Under the pieces are notes generated by a model that did no database searches, was not told where the DNA came from, and worked only from the letters and a program-made list of their open reading frames with translations. A program made the position numbers and the translations under genes. Shown here piece by piece: positions 37,307 through 46,181 of a stretch of 64,000 bases of DNA. Each line of letters starts with the position of its first letter. Position 1 is the first letter of the stretch. Location of the stretch: positions 1 through 64,000 of the forward strand of contig NZ_FXUZ01000005.1 in assembly GCF_900183575.1 (NCBI RefSeq), given 5' to 3'. The DNA is from Staphylococcus cornubiensis (GTDB taxonomy: Bacteria > Bacillota > Bacilli > Staphylococcales > Staphylococcaceae).

Positions 37307-39331
37307 ATGAATCAGTCATCTCATGTGTTGAATGGTGCGATAGTCAAACAAGCCATTAAAGAGAGTTTTATTAAATTAAACCCTGCATATCTCATCAAAA
37401 ATCCAATCATGTTTGTCGTAGAGGTAGGGATGTTTTTAACTTTAATCATGACGATCGTCCCACAGATTTTTACAGATTATGGTATGTCACGACCGTATTT
37501 ATTCACGATTTTTATCGTTTTATTATTGACGATTCTGTTCTCTAATTTTTCAGAAGCTATCGCAGAAGGACGCGGTAAAGCACAGGCAAACAGTCTTCGA
37601 AAAACAAAATCTAATATGATTGCCCGCCGTATTGTAGGCGATGAACAATATGAAACGATTGACGCCTCCGCATTAAAACGCGGTCAACGCATTCTCGTTA
37701 AAGCCGGAGAAACAATCCCATCAGACGGCACGATAATTGAAGGCATTGCAACGGTAGATGAATCTGCCATTACCGGAGAGTCTGCACCTGTCATTAAAGA
37801 ATCAGGTGGTGACTTCTCAGGCGTCATTGGGGGAACAACTGTGACATCAGATTGGCTTATTATTGAAGTAGACAGTGAAGAAGGGTCTACATTTTTAGAT
37901 AAAATGATTGCGCTCGTCGAAGGGGCACAACGCAAAAAAACACCTAACGAAATCGCACTTTTCACATTACTCATTACATTAACGATTATCTTTTTAGTTG
38001 TGATTTTAACGTTTTATCCGATTGCACAATATTTAAAGCTGAATGTGCCCATTGCGACATTAATTGCATTGACTGTATGCTTAATACCGACAACGATTGG
38101 TGGACTACTTTCTGCCATTGGTATTGCTGGGATGGACCGCGTTACACAATTTAATATTTTAGCTAAAAGTGGACGTGCTATCGAAACATGTGGCGATGTG
38201 GATGTATTAATTTTAGATAAAACAGGTACCATTACTTACGGTAACCGTTTAGCTGAATCACTGCTACCGGTTCGAGAAGAGTGGTACGACAGATTACTCA
38301 TCGCAGCATATGAAACTTCAGTTTATGATGATACACCTGAAGGCAAAAGTATTGTCACTTTAGCAAAACGTTCATCTGTTCAGTTGCCAGACGAGGTCAA
38401 AGGTGACTATCGACCCTTTAAAGCAGAAACACGTATGAGCGGTATCATCATAGGAGATCGTGCCGTCTTTAAAGGTGCACCTAATAGTATGATGAAATAT
38501 GTAAAGCAACGCGGCGGTATCGTGCCCGAAAATGTTGAAACACTCGTGACAGAAGTATCGAGTAAAGGCGGTACACCCTTAATCGTTGTAGAAGACCAAA
38601 CAATTTTAGGTGTCATTTATTTAAAAGATGTCATTAAAGAAGGGCTCGTTGAACGCTTTCAAGAATTGCGTCAAATGGGCATCGAAACAGTGATGTGTAC
38701 AGGTGACAATGAATTAACTGCCGCTACCATCGCAAAAGAAGCGAGTGTCGACCGTTTTATCGCAGAATGTAAACCGGAAGATAAAATCAAAGTCATTAAA
38801 GAAGAACAAGAAAAAGGTCACATTGTTGCGATGACAGGTGATGGTACAAATGACGCGCCTGCATTAGCTCAAGCAAATGTTGGACTTGCGATGAACTCAG
38901 GGACTTTAAGCGCAAAAGAAGCCGCCAACTTAATTGATTTGGATTCCAACCCAACCAAATTAATGGAAGTTGTCAAAATCGGTAAACAATTGCTGATGAC
39001 GCGAGGTGCATTGACAACATTTAGTATTGCGAATGATATTGCCAAATATTTTGCGATTTTACCGGCAATGATGATGGTCACTGTCCCCCAAATGAGTCAG
39101 CTTAATATTATGCATTTGCACTCCCCTGAATCTGCAATTGTATCAGCGTTAATCTTTAATGCCCTCATTATCGCATTGTTAATTCCTATTGCGATGAAAG
39201 GGGTTCGCATTAAAGGAGCTTCGACTGAGACAATATTGATGAAAAATATGTTGGTGTATGGACTCGGCGGCATGATTGTACCATTTATCGGTATTAAACT
39301 CATTGATCTCATCATTCAATGGTGGATATAG
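37307..39331 (+). CDS. kdpB: KdpB, P-type ATPase subunit
   Basis: 674 residues. P-type ATPase hallmarks: actuator TGES motif ([11 protein letters not shown], about 146-156), phosphorylated Asp in [10 protein letters not shown] near 304, nucleotide-binding [10 protein letters not shown], and the hinge [21 protein letters not shown] near 512-532. Couples ATP hydrolysis to K+ uptake through KdpA. AGGAGG lies upstream, 15 bp after kdpA. Confidence 0.97.
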   Translation: MNQSSHVLNGAIVKQAIKESFIKLNPAYLIKNPIMFVVEVGMFLTLIMTIVPQIFTDYGMSRPYLFTIFIVLLLTILFSNFSEAIAEGRGKAQANSLRKTKSNMIARRIVGDEQYETIDASALKRGQRILVKAGETIPSDGTIIEGIATVDESAITGESAPVIKESGGDFSGVIGGTTVTSDWLIIEVDSEEGSTFLDKMIALVEGAQRKKTPNEIALFTLLITLTIIFLVVILTFYPIAQYLKLNVPIATLIALTVCLIPTTIGGLLSAIGIAGMDRVTQFNILAKSGRAIETCGDVDVLILDKTGTITYGNRLAESLLPVREEWYDRLLIAAYETSVYDDTPEGKSIVTLAKRSSVQLPDEVKGDYRPFKAETRMSGIIIGDRAVFKGAPNSMMKYVKQRGGIVPENVETLVTEVSSKGGTPLIVVEDQTILGVIYLKDVIKEGLVERFQELRQMGIETVMCTGDNELTAATIAKEASVDRFIAECKPEDKIKVIKEEQEKGHIVAMTGDGTNDAPALAQANVGLAMNSGTLSAKEAANLIDLDSNPTKLMEVVKIGKQLLMTRGALTTFSIANDIAKYFAILPAMMMVTVPQMSQLNIMHLHSPESAIVSALIFNALIIALLIPIAMKGVRIKGASTETILMKNMLVYGLGGMIVPFIGIKLIDLIIQWWI

Positions 39332-39341
39332 GAGGATGAAT

Positions 39342-39905
39342 ATGAAAGCGATAAGAAGTAGTATAGGCCTCGTTGTGATGACAATGATTTTGTGTGGTAT
39401 CATCTTTCCATTAGCTGTCACAGCAATAGGACAGACGGTGTTTCATGAGCAAGCGAACGGAAGCCTTGTCACACAAAAGGATCAAGTCGTGGGTTCTAAG
39501 CTCATTGGACAACAGTGGGATGAACCGCAATACTTTCACGGTCGTGTGAGTGCTGTAAAATATAATATGGATCCAACCATGTTAAAAGAAAATGGTGTCG
39601 CTTCGGGTAGTCATAACTATTCCAATGGGCACCCTGAACTTAAAAAGAGAGCGGCAGATTTAAAACAACATAACGGTCACCCTACGCCGATTGATGCCGT
39701 TACAGAATCCGGTTCAGGTTTAGACCCGGATATTACTGTAGGTAACGCAAAACAACAAGTCGCGCGCATTGCACAACAACGAAACTTGTCATCCGAACAA
39801 CTCAATCAACTCATTTCCAAACAAGCCCATCAAGGCACGATGTATGATGACTATGTGAATGTGTTAGAGCTAAATCTTGCATTAGATCAAATGTCAGGTC
39901 GTTAG
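39342..39905 (+). CDS. kdpC: KdpC subunit of the potassium-importing ATPase
   Basis: 187 residues: one N-terminal membrane helix (about 5-28, SIGLVVMTMILCGIIFPLAVTA) and a large extracytoplasmic domain with VGSKLIGQQWDEPQYFHGRVSAV, the typical KdpC motif, and GSGLDPDI. I took the ATG at 39342, 6 bp after GGAGG, over the ATG at 39336 which overlaps the ribosome site. It starts 10 bp after the kdpB stop and ends the operon. Confidence 0.95.
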   Translation: MKAIRSSIGLVVMTMILCGIIFPLAVTAIGQTVFHEQANGSLVTQKDQVVGSKLIGQQWDEPQYFHGRVSAVKYNMDPTMLKENGVASGSHNYSNGHPELKKRAADLKQHNGHPTPIDAVTESGSGLDPDITVGNAKQQVARIAQQRNLSSEQLNQLISKQAHQGTMYDDYVNVLELNLALDQMSGR

Positions 39906-39956
39906 CTTTAAGACCCATGTGTTAATAAAAATGACATATCGTGTGTTCATATAGGA

Positions 39957-39993
39957 AAGGGACTGGGGCATTAAGTTTTCCCAGTCCTATTTA
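39957..39993 (+). terminator. kdpFABC terminator (left end of repeat C)
   Basis: GGACTGGGG-CATTAAGTTTT-CCCAGTCC followed by TATTTAT, about 55 bp after kdpC. Confidence 0.65.
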
Positions 39994-40336
39994 TCGTGGA
40001 GCTATATCTACAGTTGATGATAATAACGACGAAAACAAGGAAGAATTGGACATAAAAAGTGGATGATATGGATTGTCTTTATATCAGAAACTTGCCCTCT
40101 GTTCCAGTATTTGGAGTATGATTGCCAGAAGGCTGAGACTCTTGAGGGATTAGCTGGTCCGGAAAATCCACTAACGCTTCAACAAATGTAACAGTTTAAT
40201 CAAGCGTTAGTTAGTTGAAAGACCAGCCCCTAAGAAACGCGAAGCCATGAGGGCAATCAAAAACACACTTCATCACGAAAGGGCAAGTTAAACAATATAT
40301 TGCATCAATATCATCAAAATTTTTTATGTCCCCCCC
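39957..40336 (+). repeat. Palindromic repeat family, copy C
   Basis: About 380 bp and the cleanest full copy. Left end GGACTGGGG-N11-CCCAGTCC; outer arms AACTTGCCCTC (40089) and GGGCAAGTT (40281-40289); inner arms GATTGCC and GGGCAATC (to about 40259); central inverted arms AAGCG-containing (CTAACGCTT/AAGCGTTAG). The right end is GCATCAATATCATCAAAA then TTATGTCCCCCC. It fills most of the 532-bp gap 39906-40437. Confidence 0.75.
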
Positions 40337-40437
40337 TTTTTAAGCGTGTTGTTTATGAATAAATGGCTTAAAAAAGGTCATGTTCACCCTTATTAAACGA
40401 TTGGCGGGCTACGAATTGAAATCGATTAACTACCCTT

Positions 40438-40665
40438 TTATTGTTCCTTTGCCTTTATTCTTTCAATCTCTCTCATTATTTTTTTGAATAGTATTGCTAT
40501 AATAATACTAGCGATAAAATAATAAATCGCAATCATAGGTAACATTTGATGGATTGCTGTGAATACATCGTTTCCTCTGATTAAAGTCAATACGCTATAC
40601 ACAATTATGTAAGTTAATGGTGTCATAATGTACACAAGACTAAATAGCATTTTGGTTAAGTTCAT
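40438..40665 (-). CDS. Small membrane protein, unknown function
   Basis: 75 residues with two or three hydrophobic helices (about 5-28 and 42-63) and a charged tail MREIERIKAKEQ. Start taken at the ATG 40665 preceded by AAGGAGTGG; an ATG 39 bp upstream lacks a ribosome site. Unrecognised. Sits between repeat copy C and a transposase remnant. Confidence 0.55.
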   Translation of the reverse strand: MNLTKMLFSLVYIMTPLTYIIVYSVLTLIRGNDVFTAIHQMLPMIAIYYFIASIIIAILFKKIMREIERIKAKEQ

Positions 40666-40756
40666 AAGCCACTCCTTCAAAAATAATTTGCGTACCTTCA
40701 TCATACCTATATCCGCTTAATAAAAGAAAATCATATCTAAAAAAGCAAGGCGTTTA

Positions 40757-40960
40757 TTGTATTTGATCATTATGAACATTCTTAGGGGAAGAAAACATTA
40801 TCAAAGTCACATTGTGGATTATTATTATAAATTAAGAGAGCAGCCTCATGGGAAAGCCCACAAGACTGCCGTAATAGCGAGTATTAATCGCTTATTAAAG
40901 ACCATTCACTACTTGATAGTCAATGATAAATTATATGACTATCAGAAAGCACCACACTAA
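40757..40960 (+). pseudogene. C-terminal remnant of a transposase, probably IS110 family
   Basis: The last ~60 codons of what looks like an IS110/IS116/IS902-type transposase: YYYKLREQPHGKAHKTAVIA followed by SINRLLKTIHYLIVNDKLYDY. The KPHKxAxxAxxxxLLxxIHxL pattern is the family C-terminus. The first two thirds of the protein and both element ends are absent. Family call is from memory of the motif. Confidence 0.6.
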
Positions 40961-40998
40961 CGAAACCATATAATCATAACACCTTATTCAAAAAAGTA

Positions 40999-41066
40999 AA
41001 AATTGGACGGTCTAGTTCAGTAATGTCAATTTTAATTATTGAACCCTTGCCAAATCGTAGGAAAGG
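40999..41066 (-). repeat. 68-bp repeat, right partner of the pair flanking kdp
   Basis: Reverse complement of 31414-31481 with 4 mismatches by eye. Confidence 0.8.
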
Positions 41067-41155
41067 GGATGGACAATTTTTCCTAGCACCTATCTTATAT
41101 ATAGACTTATGATAGCATCATCGAAAAATAAGAATGAATTAGACGTAAAATTTCG
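41067..41155 (+). repeat. Palindromic repeat family, degenerate remnant F
   Basis: Short stretches recall family flanks: ATAGCATCATCGAAAAATAA and GAATGAATTAGACGTAAAA (compare GAAGAATTGGACATAAAA in copy C). No palindrome remains. Confidence 0.35.
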
Positions 41156-41210
41156 ATGTGCTTGTTTGACTTGATGTCGAAAATTTGTCCTCGTCCACAT
41201 CATCAAATCT

Positions 41211-42026
41211 TTATTTTTGTAAAATCTTTTCGATATAAAACGCAGATTCTTCAATCGAGCGGTATTCTGTATTAATCACCGTCGCATTAAGCTGTCTAAA
41301 CACTTCTTCAGCATATGCGAGTTCTGCTTTGATGCGCTGTAAATCATTGTAATACGCCTGTTTCCCTTTCATGCCGAGCACTTTCACACGCTCTGTACGA
41401 ATGCTCATAATGTATTCGGGACTTGCTGTGAGACCGATGACTTTCAATTTTTTGTCCTTCACGATGTCATAAGGGATACCGATTTCAGGCACTAACGGAA
41501 TATTGGCGACTCTATACCCTTTGTTTGCTAAATACATACTTAATGGTGTTTTAGACGTTCTGGATACACCTACGATAAGGACGTCCGCTTCTTCAATATC
41601 TGTGAAATGTTTGCCATCATCATATTTGACTGCATATTCTATCGCATCGATACGTTTGAAATAGTCTTCATCTAACTCACGAATTTTCCCTTTCTCTTTG
41701 ACAGGCACGTGCCCTGTTGCAGCTTGAACGTGTTGCATGAGTGGCGACATATAATCAATGTAAGGGATTTGATGTTCTGCTGCATACGCTTGTCCCAACG
41801 CATTAAAGTGATCTGTCACTAAAGTGGTTACGACAATCGCCTGACGTTCTTTAGCAAGTTTTAACACGTTAAGAAGCGCTTCCTCACTTTCAATCAATGA
41901 AAATTTCTTCATTTCAATCTGTGTCAGCTTTGGAAATTGACTCATGACCGCGTGCACCATACGTTGTGCGGTTTCACCTAAAGAGTCTGAAATGATAAAA
42001 ATGGTCAATTGCGGTGCGGTTGGCAT
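41211..42026 (-). CDS. Pyruvate, phosphate dikinase regulatory protein (PDRP)
   Basis: 271-residue bifunctional kinase/phosphorylase of the PEP-synthase/PPDK regulator family. It uses ADP to phosphorylate a Thr of PPDK (inactivation) and Pi to remove it. Visible features: N-terminal IFIISDSLGETAQRMVHAVMSQFP and the P-loop-like GVSRTSKTPLSMYLANKG near 150-167. ATG at 42026 lies just after the ppdK stop with GAGGG overlapping the end of that gene. The neighbouring target gene fixes the function. Confidence 0.94.
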   Translation of the reverse strand: MPTAPQLTIFIISDSLGETAQRMVHAVMSQFPKLTQIEMKKFSLIESEEALLNVLKLAKERQAIVVTTLVTDHFNALGQAYAAEHQIPYIDYMSPLMQHVQAATGHVPVKEKGKIRELDEDYFKRIDAIEYAVKYDDGKHFTDIEEADVLIVGVSRTSKTPLSMYLANKGYRVANIPLVPEIGIPYDIVKDKKLKVIGLTASPEYIMSIRTERVKVLGMKGKQAYYNDLQRIKAELAYAEEVFRQLNATVINTEYRSIEESAFYIEKILQK

Positions 42027-42027
42027 A

Positions 42028-44652
42028 TTATCCCTCACTTTCAACGACACTTTGCGCAGCTGCTAACTTAGCACCCGGTACACGGAATGGCGAACATGAC
42101 ACATAATCAATAGGCATGCGATGGAAATGATGGATTGATTTTGGATCACCACCGAGCTCACCACAGACACCAATTTTAATATTCGCATTCGCCGCTTTCG
42201 CTTGTTCTGAAGCATTTCGTACGAGTGCGCCCACACCGTCAACATCTAAAGTTTGGAATGGATCGACCTCTAAAATATGTTGGTTCACATAGTCATTAAT
42301 AAATTTTCCGGCATCATCACGTGAAAAGCCGTAAGTCAATTGTGTTAAATCATTCGTACCAAAGCTGAAGAAATCACATACTTTCGCAAGGTCACCTGCA
42401 ATCACACAAGCGCGCGGTGTTTCAATCATCGTTCCAATTAAGTAATGCAGTGATTGATTCGTGTCAGTCTCAATTTGCTGAATCGCTTCAAGAATTTGTG
42501 CTTTTAACACTTTAAATTCTTCGACAGTAGAGACAAGCGGCACCATAATTTCTGGATGACATGCGATACCTTCATTTTTCAATTGCGCGACACTCTTCAT
42601 CATTGCTTCGACTTGCATGACATACAATTCTGGATATGTGATCGCGAGACGACAACCACGATGCCCTAACATTGGATTCGTTTCATGCAATTCTGCCATA
42701 CGTTGGTTGAGCTGTGCCGTAGAAATGTTTAATTGTTGCGCAACACTCTCTATTTCTTCATCAGATTTTGGTAAAAACTCATGCAATGGTGGATCAAGTA
42801 AACGCACAATCGTTGGACGCTCGCCTGATAAACGGAAAATTTGTTCAAAGTCTTCTGTTTGATATGTGCGAATGTGATTTAAAGCTTGTGTTCTTGTCTC
42901 ATCGTCTGAAGATAAGATAAAACGACGCATTTCTACTAATCGTTCTGCACCGAAAAACATATGCTCTGTACGTACGAGACCAATACCTTGCGCATTAAAC
43001 TGATAACCCGCTTCAATGTCTGGCGTCGTTTCCGCATTCATACGAACGTCTAAACGTGCAATTTCTTCCGTCCATGCCATAAATTGTTCGAATGCCTCAC
43101 TATGTTCAGCACTTGTCGTCTCCACGATACCTGCATAAATATCGCCTTGTCCCCCGTCAACAGAAATTTCATCGCCTTCAAACAACTGACCATTGGCATA
43201 CGTCACTGTTTTCTCACGTGTGTTAATTTCAAGGTCTGCACAGCCTGTCACACAGCATTTACCCATACCACGCGCAACCACGGCAGCATGCGATGTCATT
43301 CCACCATGTGTCGTTACGATCGCTTCACTCGCAATCATGCCTTCAATATCTTCTGGTGACGTTTCTGGTCGCATTAAGATGACCTTTTCGCCTGCTTCAG
43401 CTTGACGTTTCGCTTCTTCTGCTGAAAACACAATTTTACCCGTTGCAGCACCTGGACTCGCAGGTAAGCCCGCTTTTGAAATCACAGTCGCCGCTTCTAA
43501 CGCTTGTGCTTCAAACGTTGGATGGAGGAGCGTGTCGATCGATTTCACGTCGACTTTGGTCATCGCATCTTTTTTCGAAATGACACCCTCTTCGACTAAA
43601 TCAACAGCAATTTGCATCGCGGCTTTCGCTGTACGTTTACCGTTACGCGTTTGGAGAATATAGAGCTTTTCATTTTCAATCGTAAATTCAATATCTTGCA
43701 TATCTTGATAATGCTGTTCGAGTTGTTCGGCCACAGCGACAAATTGTTCATGAACATGTGGCATTTGCTCGTGTAATGTCGCAATATCTTGAGGCGTACG
43801 AATTCCTGCCACGACATCTTCACCTTGTGCGTTCAACAAGTATTCTCCAAATAACTTTGCTTCACCTGTAACAGGATTACGTGTAAATGCCACACCTGTC
43901 CCACTTTGAGGCCCACTATTTCCGAACACCATTTCTTGAACGTTGACAGCTGTACCGATATTGTGCGGAATGTCATTCAAATCACGATACACACGTGCGC
44001 GGTCATTATCCCACGATTTAAATACAGCTTCTATTGCTTCTAATAACTGATCGAGTGGATTTTGTGGAAATGGTTTGTACACTTCTTCAATATAAACCGT
44101 TTTATAGTGTTCACAAATTTCTTGTAACCCTTCAGCCGGAATATCCGCATCATTTTGATAACCGTTTTTCTCTTTGTAAGTATCGAAATATGTATCAAAT
44201 GCGGCCATCGGAATACCATAAACCACTTCACCAAACATTTGTAATAGACGACGGTAACAATCATAAGCAAAACGCGCATCATTTGTCTTACGTGCGAGTT
44301 TTTCAACGTTTTCATCATTCAATCCTAAATTTAAAATTGTATCCATCATTCCTGGCATCGAAATTTTGGCCCCACTACGCACTGAGACAAGTAACAGATT
44401 TTCGTCCGAAGAAAACGCTTTGTTTGTACGCGCTGAAAAAGCCTCCAATTGCGTTTGTAATTGTGTTTTAACCTCGTCCGACAATTGTTCACCACGCTCT
44501 AAATATTCAATACATGCCGCTGTCGTTATCGTGAAGCCATCAGGAACCGGTAAACCTAAACGCTTCATTTCTGATAAATTGGCCCCTTTCCCGCCAAGTA
44601 AATCCTTCATATCTTTTTGGCCTTCATCAAATGCATAAACGTATTTTGTCAT
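42028..44652 (-). CDS. ppdK: Pyruvate, phosphate dikinase
   Basis: 874-residue enzyme interconverting pyruvate + ATP + Pi and PEP + AMP + PPi. N-terminal nucleotide-binding domain with GGKGANLSEM and GAKISMPGMMDTILNLG; swivelling domain with catalytic His in the TTHGGMTSHAAVVARGMGKC block (about 450-470), whose neighbouring Thr is the regulatory target; C-terminal PEP domain with RTEHMFF, CGELGGD and the catalytic Cys in SCSPFRVP near 850. Operon with PDRP. Dyad over its promoter suggests a repressor. Confidence 0.96.
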   Translation of the reverse strand: MTKYVYAFDEGQKDMKDLLGGKGANLSEMKRLGLPVPDGFTITTAACIEYLERGEQLSDEVKTQLQTQLEAFSARTNKAFSSDENLLLVSVRSGAKISMPGMMDTILNLGLNDENVEKLARKTNDARFAYDCYRRLLQMFGEVVYGIPMAAFDTYFDTYKEKNGYQNDADIPAEGLQEICEHYKTVYIEEVYKPFPQNPLDQLLEAIEAVFKSWDNDRARVYRDLNDIPHNIGTAVNVQEMVFGNSGPQSGTGVAFTRNPVTGEAKLFGEYLLNAQGEDVVAGIRTPQDIATLHEQMPHVHEQFVAVAEQLEQHYQDMQDIEFTIENEKLYILQTRNGKRTAKAAMQIAVDLVEEGVISKKDAMTKVDVKSIDTLLHPTFEAQALEAATVISKAGLPASPGAATGKIVFSAEEAKRQAEAGEKVILMRPETSPEDIEGMIASEAIVTTHGGMTSHAAVVARGMGKCCVTGCADLEINTREKTVTYANGQLFEGDEISVDGGQGDIYAGIVETTSAEHSEAFEQFMAWTEEIARLDVRMNAETTPDIEAGYQFNAQGIGLVRTEHMFFGAERLVEMRRFILSSDDETRTQALNHIRTYQTEDFEQIFRLSGERPTIVRLLDPPLHEFLPKSDEEIESVAQQLNISTAQLNQRMAELHETNPMLGHRGCRLAITYPELYVMQVEAMMKSVAQLKNEGIACHPEIMVPLVSTVEEFKVLKAQILEAIQQIETDTNQSLHYLIGTMIETPRACVIAGDLAKVCDFFSFGTNDLTQLTYGFSRDDAGKFINDYVNQHILEVDPFQTLDVDGVGALVRNASEQAKAANANIKIGVCGELGGDPKSIHHFHRMPIDYVSCSPFRVPGAKLAAAQSVVESEG

Positions 44653-44681
44653 ACTGAGCCACCTCTCTCTATTTAATATGT

Positions 44682-44726
44682 CATACTAATAAATAAGAGT
44701 ATGTCACATTAATGAGAAATTGACAA
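44682..44726 (-). promoter_or_regulatory. ppdK promoter overlapped by a dyad
   Basis: Minus strand TTGTCA (44721-44726), 17 bp, CATACT (44698-44703). The -10 is one arm of CATACT-N10-AGTATG (44682-44703), so a bound repressor would block polymerase. Confidence 0.5.
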
Positions 44727-44850
44727 TCAAAAACAGAAGAATCAGTTAAATTTTTTATATTTTGTCAATAATTTGTCATAAAAAAGGTAAGATGAAACAT
44801 CTCAAGGTACGTTTAAAATGAATAAAAAACGGTTATACATAAGAACATAT

Positions 44851-44874
44851 GTTTTGATGGGAATCATTGGGTAT
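44851..44874 (+). promoter_or_regulatory. SigB-type promoter for the SDR epimerase
   Basis: GTTTTG-N12-GGGTAT fits the staphylococcal SigB consensus (GTTTww, 12-15 bp, GGGwAw). It lies 41 bp upstream of the start codon. Confidence 0.7.
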
Positions 44875-44914
44875 GACACAATTGATAGGAAATACCTAAA
44901 AGGAGTATATAAAA

Positions 44915-45766
44915 ATGACAAAAATATTTGTAACAGGTGCAACAGGCTTAATCGGGATGCGCTTAACAGAAAGATTAATTAAAGAAGGACATAACGTCGC
45001 GGGCTTTACCACTTCAGAAAATGGGAAAGCACGTTTAGAAAAAATCGGCGCTCAAGCATTTATCGGTAACATTTTAGAGCCTGATACGATTGAAGCTGCG
45101 ATTAAAGCATTTCAACCAGAAGTAATTATGCATCAAATTACAGATTTAAAAAATGTGGATATGACCGCGAATACAAAAGTGCGCGTTGAAGGGACACGTC
45201 ACCTTGCAGACATCGCGCTCAAATACGGCGTTCGAAATATCATTTCACAAAGCTTAGCGTTTATGTACGAACCAGGTAATACGTTAGCGACTGAAACAAC
45301 ACCACTCGATACAAACTCATCAGGCGATCGTAAAATTACAGTCGATGGTGTCATCGGTGTAGAAAGCGAAAGCCAACGTTTAGAACACGCCGTCATTTTA
45401 CGTTACGGTATGATGTATGGACCGGGCACTTGGTACGGTAAAGACGGCATGATTTATAACCAATTTAAAGATGGCAACGTGCAATTATCAAAAGGTATCA
45501 CTTCTTACGTGCATATCGATGACACTGTAGAAGCAGCGATTAAGGCACTCGATTTTGAGCCAGGCATTTACAACGTGACAGACGACGAACCGATTGACGG
45601 CGAAACATGGGCGGCTTGGTATGCCGAACAACTGAACGTTTCCCCTCACATTGAATTTTTCGAAGCACAACCATACGAACGCGGTGCAGACAATCAAAAA
45701 TACAAGGCACAAGGCGGCAAATTGTTATATGCCACTTGGCGCGACGGTATGAAAGTAAATGAATAA
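44915..45766 (+). CDS. NAD(P)-dependent epimerase/dehydratase (extended SDR)
   Basis: 283 residues. Rossmann glycine motif VTGATGLIGMRLTERL at about 6-21; segment RNIISQSLAFMYEPG and RYGMMYGPGTWYG correspond to SDR active-site and post-active-site regions, though the canonical YxxxK is not obvious. C-terminus has the FEPGIYNVTDDEPI motif common in nucleotide-sugar epimerase-like proteins. Substrate unknown. The SigB-like promoter suggests a general-stress role. AAAGGAG lies 10 bp upstream; a terminator follows. Confidence 0.85.
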   Translation: MTKIFVTGATGLIGMRLTERLIKEGHNVAGFTTSENGKARLEKIGAQAFIGNILEPDTIEAAIKAFQPEVIMHQITDLKNVDMTANTKVRVEGTRHLADIALKYGVRNIISQSLAFMYEPGNTLATETTPLDTNSSGDRKITVDGVIGVESESQRLEHAVILRYGMMYGPGTWYGKDGMIYNQFKDGNVQLSKGITSYVHIDDTVEAAIKALDFEPGIYNVTDDEPIDGETWAAWYAEQLNVSPHIEFFEAQPYERGADNQKYKAQGGKLLYATWRDGMKVNE

Positions 45767-45775
45767 ATAAAAACA

Positions 45776-45814
45776 GTGGAAAGCTCACATAAAGTTGGGC
45801 TTTCCGTTTTTTTG
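45776..45814 (+). terminator. Terminator after the SDR gene
   Basis: GGAAAGCTC/GGGCTTTCC stem with a 10-base loop and a T7 run. The rest of the gap 45767-46181 is AT rich with repeated TTAATTAAT; it must hold the vwb promoter but I cannot place it safely. Confidence 0.8.
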
Positions 45815-46181
45815 TTTATTTTGGTTAAGATTTCGACTTTTTGAACATGACACTTTTGATAGATGCGAAATTTAAAACAAAATATGACAACATTTTAGTC
45901 GGTTAGCCACAACTTTGACATCTCATTAAATTGAATAGCGAAACATTTAGTTAAGAATTAAAGCGAATCAATACAAGCATTAGATTATGCAATATAAAGT
46001 TTTGCACATTATTTCTTAATCAATTATTAAATGTCTTAAGAATGGTTTAAGATTAATTAATTCCGATTTAATTTCTCTTATTTTCAAACTGTTATATTAT
46101 CAAAGCTCGCAAATTAATTAATTGGGAGATTAAAAAATAATTTGTGACTATAAATATATTCATATTAAGGGAGATTAATTA

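Noticed and set aside
29289..40336. CRISPR array
   Set aside because: The repeats are long, few, palindromic and unevenly spaced with genes between; no cas genes are present in the window.
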